A stretch of DNA of 10,419 bases from K23-9 sp049680365 (lineage in GTDB: Bacteria; Planctomycetota; Planctomycetia; Pirellulales; Pirellulaceae), in NCBI GenBank assembly GCA_049680365.1, contig JBAUHQ010000282.1, forward strand, positions 1 through 10,419, written 5' to 3'. Positions within the stretch are counted from its first letter, which is position 1. Each line of letters opens with the position of its first letter. Positions 1 to 5,046 of this stretch are shown here, piece by piece. Made by a program: the position numbers and the translations under genes. Below the pieces are notes generated by a model. The model had not been told where the DNA came from. It searched no databases and saw nothing but the letters and a program-made list of their open reading frames with translations.

Positions 1-161
1 TTTCGATCGCGATTGATTTCGGCAGTCAGCGCCATCACGCTGCTGGCGATGTGCCAATCGTGCTGGCGTTTCGCTTCGGCCATTTGGACAAGTTGCCGAA
101 GCGTCAGTGGTCCGGGATCGACTCCGAGGATGCCGGCGAGTCGGATTATGAGTCGCTCGAT
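1..161 (-). CDS. Tail assembly chaperone, -1 frame extension (partial)
   Basis: Minus-strand reading frame continuing past the stop of the chaperone at 146-604, in the -1 frame relative to it, and cut by the left edge. From 161 it reads through motifs IERLIIRLAGILGVDPGPL, LRQLVQMAEAKR and SSVMALTAEINRDR, which look like real protein with amphipathic helices, while the remaining frame is Arg/Ser/Thr-rich and shadow-like. I see no ATG, GTG or TTG near the overlap in this frame; the first Met lies well inside it. Lambda-like phages make gpG and a longer gpGT by -1 slippage exactly here, between the tail tube and the tape measure genes. I infer a frameshift-fused second chaperone. No canonical slippery heptamer such as GGGAAAG is visible, so the exact mechanism is open. 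The 5' limit given is only where the frame becomes clearly protein-like. Confidence 0.62.
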   Translation of the reverse strand, partial: MERLIIRLAGILGVDPGPLTLRQLVQMAEAKRQHDWHIASSVMALTAEINRDR

Positions 162-604
162 GTCGGCACCGCGAGCTTGCGTTCCAGATCCTCCACAATC
201 CGGTCCACCAGATTCGGATCGTCCAGCCGTTTCTCGATCGCTGCCAAGCCCCGCGTCTCGATCATCTTCTGCTTGTCGGCCGCCTTCCGCAGAAGACGGC
301 GTCGGGACTCCGGGAAGTACGCGACCAACGCATCCACCAATGCCTTACATGCTTCGTCGATCGAGTCACCGGCCAGGCCTTCCGCGAACGCATCATCGTC
401 AACGTCTTGCTGGTCGGCTTGCGGTTTGCAGATCGCGAACAACACATCACCTAGCAGCAATGGGTCGCTCGACAGCCGAGTGACCAAATCGCCGTCGATG
501 GCGTCGAGCAATCGCACGTCGGTGAGTGCCTTCACGCGGCGAAGCGTGGTGTTGTCGATGTCAACGATCCAGACACGACCACGACGATCAATGAATTTCT
601 GCAT
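146..604 (-). CDS. Tail assembly chaperone (lambda gpG-like)
   Basis: A 152-residue soluble protein with no signal peptide or membrane segment. It starts at the ATG at 604, 22 bases after the tail tube stop, with only a weak GGAA-type ribosome site. The N-terminus (MQKFIDRRGRVWIVDID, residues 1-17) looks like a small beta unit. The middle is acidic and helical, with QQDVDDDAFAEGL around residues 65-77. The C-terminal third is charged and helical (residues 100-145). Position is the main evidence: immediately after the tail tube gene, and followed by a -1 frame extension, exactly as gpG/gpGT of lambda and equivalents in other siphoviruses. These proteins bind the tape measure protein during tail assembly and are not kept in the virion. 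Sequence identity of this family is usually too low for a motif-based call, so the assignment rests on synteny and the overlapping frame. Confidence 0.7.
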   Translation of the reverse strand: MQKFIDRRGRVWIVDIDNTTLRRVKALTDVRLLDAIDGDLVTRLSSDPLLLGDVLFAICKPQADQQDVDDDAFAEGLAGDSIDEACKALVDALVAYFPESRRRLLRKAADKQKMIETRGLAAIEKRLDDPNLVDRIVEDLERKLAVPTSSDS

Positions 605-626
605 GGAGTTCCGTTCCGAGGATTAC

Positions 627-1040
627 TTAGGGCGTGCCGCTACCAACGTTCATGCCGCTGCCGGACGATGATTGGGTTGGTTTCAGGGTGACGTCGGCCG
701 ACACGACTTCTTCAAGGTTTTGGTTGACATTGAAGTTCATCACCTCGCAGGTCAGCGTCAGAGAGCCGCCAGCATCCGAAATGCCAACATCCGTCGGCGT
801 TCCGCTGCTCCACAACCCTTGCAGCATCCCGAACGCGGTGTCACCGTTCTTGTTCAGCACCGTGAATTCGATTGACGCGTCTTTCAGTGTGCCGACTGTG
901 GCTCGCCAGCCGTTGTTGTCACGAGTCGATGCGTCGGCTTCGGCCTTTTCGAGATTGACCGTCAAGTCCTTGACGTTCTTGATCTCGGCCCCGTCGATGG
1001 TTAGAACGGCATCGAGACCGAGTTTCACTTCTGCTGACAT
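627..1040 (-). CDS. Phage major tail tube protein
   Basis: A 137-residue protein starting at the ATG at 1040, with an AGGA/GGA element about 10-14 bases upstream. It begins MSAEVKLGLDAVLTIDG and has the all-beta pattern of siphovirus tail tube proteins (lambda gpV N-domain fold): alternating strands, the repeated polar/hydrophobic pattern TLKDASIEFTVLNKNGD near residues 51-67, and a final strand VVSADVTLKPTQ (about 112-123). The tail end (124-137) is a flexible Ser/Gly/Pro stretch. Tube proteins polymerise as stacked hexamers around the tape measure to form the DNA conduit. It lies between a tail-completion gene and the tail chaperone pair, the standard order. The length is typical of tube proteins without an additional Ig-like domain. 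I see no frameshift or truncation. Confidence 0.8.
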   Translation of the reverse strand: MSAEVKLGLDAVLTIDGAEIKNVKDLTVNLEKAEADASTRDNNGWRATVGTLKDASIEFTVLNKNGDTAFGMLQGLWSSGTPTDVGISDAGGSLTLTCEVMNFNVNQNLEEVVSADVTLKPTQSSSGSGMNVGSGTP

Positions 1041-1067
1041 GTTTCGATTCCATCCTGGGTCGAGAGA

Positions 1068-1625
1068 CTATTTCACCGAGTCGCGCCAAAACTTTGGCAG
1101 GCGAGCTTGGTTGGCGATGAGGGCTGGTTTCATGAACGGGCGAGCGGGATAGCGGCGTGGCTTGGTCGCTCCACGTCGTTCGTTCTCTTCTTCAATCAGT
1201 CGTGTGGCTCGGTTGGCTTGAGCGACCGTCAGCAACTTGATGCGGGCGAACTTGCCGGGCTGTTTCGCTCGGATCGGCCCGTGCTCGCCAATGCGGAACC
1301 GATGTCGCTTCAGTTTGCGTCGCTTGGAAACAACGCCACCGAATTCGTGCAGGTTCCACAGCCGGCCAGCGATTTCATTCACTGGACCGATGACGGCTTG
1401 TTCGCGTTCGCGGTCCACTTCATAGCGGAGCACGCGACGAAGCATTCCGGTTGGCGAACTGGGCGGCGATCCAGGGTTGGATGGTTTCTTGCGTTTGCGG
1501 ATGGATCGTTTGGCGGTTGTCCGGACAGTGCCGGCTGCATGACCGAGGCTTTTGAAGGTCGCTTGGTTGACCTTCTTTTTCAGTTGGCCCGGCGTGAAAT
1601 GCACGCGAGCCCGAATGTGCATCAT
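1068..1625 (-). CDS. HK97 gp10-like / tail completion protein
   Basis: A 185-residue, strongly basic protein starting at the ATG at 1625, which overlaps the previous stop by 4 bases (ATGA). A second ATG directly follows, so the start could be one codon later. The N-terminal helix region has many Lys/Arg residues (KRSIRKRKKPSNPGSPPSS, about 39-57). A beta-rich middle carries HEFGGVV near residue 93, and the C-terminus has RRYPARPFMKPAL followed by LPKFWRDSVK. The ARPFM-x-PAL end is the hallmark I associate with HK97 gp10-like and phage Mu virion morphogenesis (gpG) proteins, which sit at the head-tail junction or finish the tail tube. It directly precedes the tail tube gene, in keeping with that role. 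Whether it corresponds to lambda gpZ cannot be settled by eye. Confidence 0.68.
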   Translation of the reverse strand: MMHIRARVHFTPGQLKKKVNQATFKSLGHAAGTVRTTAKRSIRKRKKPSNPGSPPSSPTGMLRRVLRYEVDREREQAVIGPVNEIAGRLWNLHEFGGVVSKRRKLKRHRFRIGEHGPIRAKQPGKFARIKLLTVAQANRATRLIEEENERRGATKPRRYPARPFMKPALIANQARLPKFWRDSVK

Positions 1626-2065
1626 TTCGCCAGCTCAAACGTCAACGAAAGCAGACTCGTGAATTGGTTGAACTGGGTCCAATGCTCTGAGGAGTACAGG
1701 ACGGAGTTCTCGACTTTGATACAGCGGGCTGCCACGAACGAGTTGAGTCGTTTGAGCCGGAAGTAGTCGGCCAGTTCTTCGACAAAGAACACCAGCGGGT
1801 CGATCTCTTTGGCATCGCCCTTACTGAACTTTTTCTGGACTGCTACATCAATTGTCGCGTGATACTTGTTCGACGCACGATCGAGCGGCAGATATTCAAC
1901 CTCGCGAGGTACAACAGTAACCCGCAGTTCCTTCATGTCCTCAAGATCGAAGTTGGGGACGTAGAGTCGCTGCGCGGAGAGGTTGGTCTTGCTGAAAGAG
2001 CCGGCATTGATTTCCGCGACGACGCTTTCGGCAATTTGAATGACGGTTGCAGGCGTTGCTGTCAT
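1622..2065 (-). CDS. Putative tail terminator / minor tail protein
   Basis: A 147-residue protein with ATG at 2065 overlapping the preceding TGA by 4 bases, and itself overlapped 4 bases by the next gene. It opens with a helix (VIQIAESVVAEINAGSF, about 8-24). A beta unit LRVTVVPREVEYLP follows at about 47-60, then the charged segment KKFSKGDAKEIDPLVFFVEEL. It ends with a strand region, FTSLLSLTFELAK. This helix-strand-helix-strand layout and the position between a head-tail joining protein and a gp10-like protein fit siphovirus tail terminator proteins (lambda gpU type), which cap the tube and dock it to the head. No diagnostic residues are visible, so this is a positional and fold-level call. 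A general head-tail connector is the alternative. Confidence 0.55.
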   Translation of the reverse strand: MTATPATVIQIAESVVAEINAGSFSKTNLSAQRLYVPNFDLEDMKELRVTVVPREVEYLPLDRASNKYHATIDVAVQKKFSKGDAKEIDPLVFFVEELADYFRLKRLNSFVAARCIKVENSVLYSSEHWTQFNQFTSLLSLTFELAK

Positions 2066-2442
2066 GTGATCGTGTCAACCAGTTTGGTGTGGATGCGGAG
2101 TTTGACGCGGAAGGGATCGCTGTATCGCCATGGAGGCTCATTTCCGATCGACATCAGCTCGTAAACAAAGGTCGTGTCGCCATCGGTTTCAAGGATGCGA
2201 TCGCCACGTCGGGGCCAAGTGCCAATGTCCGATTGCAGCAAGTCCTTCGTATTAATCAGAAAGTCGCGGACTTGAGCACGCGTGATGACACCGTCACCGT
2301 CGTCCTGTTCGTATTCTGATTTGCCGATCGTGGCGGTTAGCTCGACGGAGACTTCGTCCCGTTGATAAACCACGTCTCGCGATGCATGCTTGGTCAGCTT
2401 CTCCGCCAACCACGACTGCCCACGATGCAGCATGTCGGTCAC
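2062..2442 (-). CDS. Putative head-tail joining (stopper-type) protein
   Basis: A 126-residue protein. The likely start is the GTG at 2442, forming a 4-base GTGA overlap with the upstream stop; an ATG three codons inside (2433) is the alternative. It begins with an amphipathic helix (LHRGQSWLAEKLTKHASRDV), followed by beta segments: VVYQRDEVSVELTATIGKS, then AQVRDFLINTKDLL, and PRRGDRILETDGDTTFVYEL. The RGD-x-I motif followed by short strands is the pattern I associate with small head-tail joining proteins of the lambda gpFII / Gifsy-2-type family, where a loop and a central beta barrel plug the portal. It sits first in the run of connector genes ahead of the tail tube, which supports this. 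No catalytic residues and no signal peptide are seen. Exact equivalence to gpFII is inference. Confidence 0.6.
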   Translation of the reverse strand: MTDMLHRGQSWLAEKLTKHASRDVVYQRDEVSVELTATIGKSEYEQDDGDGVITRAQVRDFLINTKDLLQSDIGTWPRRGDRILETDGDTTFVYELMSIGNEPPWRYSDPFRVKLRIHTKLVDTIT

Positions 2443-2729
2443 GATTTGCGTGCCGCGGGTTTCGCTGGAGCTTTCAAAAGTGTCGACGCCTTATCACTCA
2501 ATTCGTCCAGCCACGCTTCGTTAGATCGCCGTTGGTACTCGCTGGCGATCGCTTCGGATTCCTCCTGCAATTGCTGCTCGCGCAGATTGACTGGACTCGT
2601 CGGCGATTGAAACGGATTGAGAACGCTAGCTGCGTGATTGCTGTCCTTGTCGCGTTTCTTCGATGGCAACAAGGCGACGGCGATCAACAGCAACACGACG
2701 ACGGTTGCGATTCCGGTTAGTAACGTCAT
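2439..2729 (-). CDS. Small membrane protein with coiled-coil tail
   Basis: A 96-residue protein starting at the ATG at 2729, 4 bases after the stop of the preceding gene, with a GAGG element about 11 bases upstream. An in-frame start further upstream (2780) would extend it into the previous gene and is unlikely. Residues 2-22 (LTGIATVVVLLLIAVALLP) form one hydrophobic helix, followed at once by SKKRDKD, so by the positive-inside rule the rest faces the cytoplasm. A linker leads to a Glu/Gln-rich segment with heptad character (REQQLQEESEAIASEYQRRS, about 52-71) and a basic, Pro/Ala-rich end. I do not recognise the family. Size and topology would permit a holin-like or spanin-like role, but the location among head-tail genes argues against a lysis gene, and a structural or DNA-ejection accessory is equally possible. 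It overlaps the next gene by 4 bases. Confidence 0.72.
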   Translation of the reverse strand: MTLLTGIATVVVLLLIAVALLPSKKRDKDSNHAASVLNPFQSPTSPVNLREQQLQEESEAIASEYQRRSNEAWLDELSDKASTLLKAPAKPAARKS

Positions 2730-2733
2730 TTGC

Positions 2734-3681
2734 TCACATACCTCGCTTGATGAGAATAAATCCGAGTAGAAAGACGGCAAGCACGATCATCGCGATGGTT
2801 GCCAGTTCGCCTGCCGATGCCCACAGCAAGGCATTACGAGTTTCGTTCGCCCTGTCAAACAGAACGTCACGCACACCATCGCGGTCGCGGTTACCCGGTC
2901 GCCAGCCGTCGGTCGGTTCAACCGGACAGTATCCGTCGGGGCAGTCCTCAGAGTTGAGCTGCAACTTCGGCGAGATGGCGTCGTCCCACGAGTAGCCTCG
3001 CGTCTTCAGTGCGCCAGTCTTCTGAGCCTGCCGAGTCTGTTGGTACAGTTGGTAGCCCTGGTGCAGATCGGCGTACAACTCAGCCGCAGTCGCCGGCAAC
3101 ATCGTTCGGCCCGCCGCATGAACGTGTCCGCCCGTGTTGTCTTGGAACAACACGACAGGAAACTGTTCGACGGGAACAATGCTGGCGAATCGTGTTTGAT
3201 AGAGCGTGTTGCCAGATGTGTAGACCTGGAAGTCACAGTCCGTGCGTAGCTTGTACAGCTTCGGGTCATGGTTGAACCAATCAAGCAGTTGCTTGCTCTT
3301 TGCATCACTGCCGATGAACAAGGCGATTTGATACTTCTTCTTTGATGGCTGAGGTTGCGGTGCAGCGACCGGCACCACGGGTTGAGGAGCGATTGTCGGC
3401 GAATAGATCGTTGTCGGCTCACATGTCGGACAGATCGACACCGACTGTTGCTTGATTTCGCCTTGAGCACTCAGGTTCACCGACTGCGGCTCATCAAGCT
3501 TTTCGATCCTGCCGACGCGCGGAGCAGGCGGCACGGCGTTTGGCACGCTCCAGGTGTCTTCGTCGGGCTGGACGGTTGGACACGGGCGCAACGCCGTGAA
3601 CACGGTGCCAAGGAGTACAGCATGAATGATCGCCACCGCGACGAGCCCCAGGCTCAATCGAATCCGAATTCCATCGTTCAT
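2734..3681 (-). CDS. Two-TM protein with thioredoxin-like domain, no CxxC in the fold
   Basis: A 315-residue protein starting at the ATG at 3681, with a 4-base ATGA overlap to the lipoprotein upstream. Residues 9-30 form an N-terminal membrane helix preceded by Arg residues, and residues 290-311 form a second helix ending in KRGM, so residues 31-289 are predicted outside the cytoplasm. A Pro-rich linker (about 92-113) includes CPTC at 84-87. Residues 115-215 look like a thioredoxin-type fold: strand KYQIALFIG, a helix (KQLLDWFN), strand DFQVYTSGN, then EQFPVVLFQDNTGG, where Pro175 would be the cis-proline. The usual active-site CxxC after the first strand is replaced by SDAKSK, so redox activity at that site is unlikely. 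Further Cys pairs (149; 247 and 252) could form disulfides. I do not recognise the family. The context suggests a virion- or envelope-associated phage function. Confidence 0.72.
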   Translation of the reverse strand: MNDGIRIRLSLGLVAVAIIHAVLLGTVFTALRPCPTVQPDEDTWSVPNAVPPAPRVGRIEKLDEPQSVNLSAQGEIKQQSVSICPTCEPTTIYSPTIAPQPVVPVAAPQPQPSKKKYQIALFIGSDAKSKQLLDWFNHDPKLYKLRTDCDFQVYTSGNTLYQTRFASIVPVEQFPVVLFQDNTGGHVHAAGRTMLPATAAELYADLHQGYQLYQQTRQAQKTGALKTRGYSWDDAISPKLQLNSEDCPDGYCPVEPTDGWRPGNRDRDGVRDVLFDRANETRNALLWASAGELATIAMIVLAVFLLGFILIKRGM

Positions 3682-4283
3682 TGAATCACCTCATAACTTC
3701 GATAGGGCAAGGAACTGGCTGGGTCGTCGAGGACCGTGAGTGCGAATCCGCCATAGCCAGCCCAAAGGCGAACGAACTGTTCGCGTGGCGTGAGTTCAAA
3801 CCGGCCGGGATAGTTGTTGTCGAGAATCGCCGCGTATTGCCGACCGTCGCGATTTACCCAGCCAACGAACGTGCAACAGTGAGCGGGCTTCCACCACAGA
3901 ATCGCACCGCGTCGTGTCGCCGTTGCCCAATCGAGAAAACGCGGGTCGGCTTTGACCGTGTAGCTGTAGTCGATGTCGGCGGCATCGAGTCGGCTTCGCA
4001 AACGCGAGTCATATTCACCGTCGCTGTACGTCGACCGCCAGCGCTCTCCGAGTTCAAACTCGTTGAGCCAACGCAAGTGATTGACCAGCGACGCGTGAAC
4101 GCAACTGCCTTGGTTGAGCTTGCCGGTCCAATTGCGTTGATGCAGCTTGTTGGGCAAATTCGCCGCGGGTTGCTCCGGCGCAGGGGCCGGAAGCGGACGC
4201 ACCTGGATTGGTCGCTCTGGCAAACAACCGCTTGCCAGACACAGGACGCACGCGGCGATGATGGCTCGCAATGATGCGTTCAT
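3678..4283 (-). CDS. Putative lipoprotein with papain-like peptidase features
   Basis: A 201-residue protein. I place the start at the ATG at 4283 because an AAGGAG lies 10 bases upstream and the first residues form a secretion signal; the frame stays open further upstream, but that part overlaps the previous gene. MNASLRAIIAACVLCLASGC ends in a lipobox-like LASGC, so Cys20 is the likely lipidated residue, though Ala at -3 is less common than Leu. A Pro/Ala linker follows (25-45). Residues 50-185 carry NQGSC (Cys61 at a helix start), KPAHCC (His135) and AILDNNYPG (Asp155/Asn156), an order matching the Cys-His-Asn/Asp triad of papain-like peptidases, with Gln58 a possible oxyanion residue. The Gln-Cys spacing is shorter than in papain, where this Cys would align with Cys22, so activity is not assured. 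It is coupled to the next gene by an ATGA overlap, within the phage morphogenesis operon. Confidence 0.68.
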   Translation of the reverse strand: MNASLRAIIAACVLCLASGCLPERPIQVRPLPAPAPEQPAANLPNKLHQRNWTGKLNQGSCVHASLVNHLRWLNEFELGERWRSTYSDGEYDSRLRSRLDAADIDYSYTVKADPRFLDWATATRRGAILWWKPAHCCTFVGWVNRDGRQYAAILDNNYPGRFELTPREQFVRLWAGYGGFALTVLDDPASSLPYRSYEVIQ

Positions 4284-4297
4284 GCAGTGAGTGCTCC

Positions 4298-4645
4298 TTA
4301 ACTCTTGAAAATGACCCAGAGGATCGGATTGATTTGTTCGACGGTCGAAACGAAGCGAATGGGCAGGCCACACATCACTTCCGGCTTCAAGTACAGCGGC
4401 TTGGATGTGTTGAAAAGTTTGCTGCCCGTTGTGGACGAGCGAACGTAGTAACCGAGCTGGACGACTTCTTCGTCGGGCAGTAACGCTTGCACACGCCATG
4501 TCGCTTCGGTCGAGGCGACAGCGATGCAAAAGCAAGTTGCGAACGGCGATGCCCGAAGCCATTGGCTGGTCTTGCGGTCGTCGGCGAACTCCAGACGCTC
4601 GATCGCCTTGGCCCGGTCGGCCGTTACTTGGCTGATCGACGCCAT
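4298..4645 (-). CDS. Phage protein of unknown function
   Basis: A 115-residue protein. I prefer the ATG at 4645, with an AAGGTGG element just upstream; a GTG two codons earlier (4651) would leave the ribosome site overlapping the start. It begins with a helix (ISQVTADRAKAIERLEFAD). The hydrophobic, mostly beta region that follows includes FATCFCIAVAS (about 34-44), EVVQLGYYVRSS and GLPIRFVSTVEQINPILWVIF near the C-terminus. No signal peptide or membrane anchor is evident. It directly follows the capsid decoration gene, where head-maturation, neck or adaptor proteins are usual, so a virion role is likely, but I recognise no motif and assign no function. It ends 14 bases before the lipoprotein start. 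Confidence 0.65.
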   Translation of the reverse strand: MASISQVTADRAKAIERLEFADDRKTSQWLRASPFATCFCIAVASTEATWRVQALLPDEEVVQLGYYVRSSTTGSKLFNTSKPLYLKPEVMCGLPIRFVSTVEQINPILWVIFKS

Positions 4646-4653
4646 GACCACCT

Positions 4654-4983
4654 TTATTGACTCAGTCGAACGCGGACGGTCGGTGTGTTGGTGCCAGCGG
4701 AAAGCACTGCTTTGCCGAGCAGCTTGTTGCCGGTCGCAGTCGTGACTGATTGGCCAGCGGTCGCGTCCCAGTACACCTTGGCACCGGCCGACACCGAGAT
4801 CGCTGGATCCTTGGCCACGTCAAAGACGCCTTCGACGCTGATTGCGCCGAGCACGTTGGCTTTGATGTCGTGCTTGGTGATGCCGACCAATTCGCCTTGC
4901 ACGACGACACTGCCGGCGGGGAGATCGGCGTCGGGCGTGTAGTCGACGGCCGCTCCCTCTTGAACAAAATCTGCTGCGGACAT
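4654..4983 (-). CDS. DUF2190-type capsid decoration protein
   Basis: A 109-residue protein with ATG at 4983 and a GAGG about 6 bases upstream. It begins MSAADFVQEGAAVDYTPDAD, followed by PAGSVVVQGELVGITKHDI, a beta stretch EGVFDVAK, and AGAKVYWDATAGQSVT; it ends with LLGKAVLSAGTNTPTVRVRL. This arrangement (an opening stating a parameter, 'v..g.lvGit', 'eGvf....', 'G..vYWD', 'iG.al......t..v.v.l') is the characteristic pattern of the DUF2190 family, whose members are small beta-barrel cement proteins that decorate the capsid. The gene lies directly after the major capsid protein, as expected, at a position comparable to lambda gpD although unrelated in detail. Length and composition look intact. 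Confidence 0.87.
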   Translation of the reverse strand: MSAADFVQEGAAVDYTPDADLPAGSVVVQGELVGITKHDIKANVLGAISVEGVFDVAKDPAISVSAGAKVYWDATAGQSVTTATGNKLLGKAVLSAGTNTPTVRVRLSQ

Positions 4984-5046
4984 GAGAACCTCAAACGAGA
5001 ATGGATGGTTTTGTTTTGACGACAGGCAAGATGCCTATCCCACGGA

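Noticed and set aside
51..671. Plus-strand open frame of 206 codons (and an overlapping one at 13-483)
   Set aside because: Ser/Arg-rich shadow frames antisense to the tail chaperone genes; no start context or family resemblance.
1107..1766. Plus-strand open frame of 219 codons
   Set aside because: Antisense to the gp10-like gene and the gene before it, which have ATGA coupling and family-like motifs; the plus-strand translation shows no domain.
2439..2729. Holin call for the small TM protein
   Set aside because: Only one TM helix plus a cytoplasmic coiled coil, no adjacent endolysin, and a position among connector genes; lysis function is not supported beyond size.
3678..4562. Upstream-extended 294-residue version of the lipoprotein gene
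   Set aside because: The extra 93 codons are antisense-free but out of frame with, and fully inside, the preceding 115-residue gene; the internal ATG at 4283 has both a ribosome site and a signal peptide.
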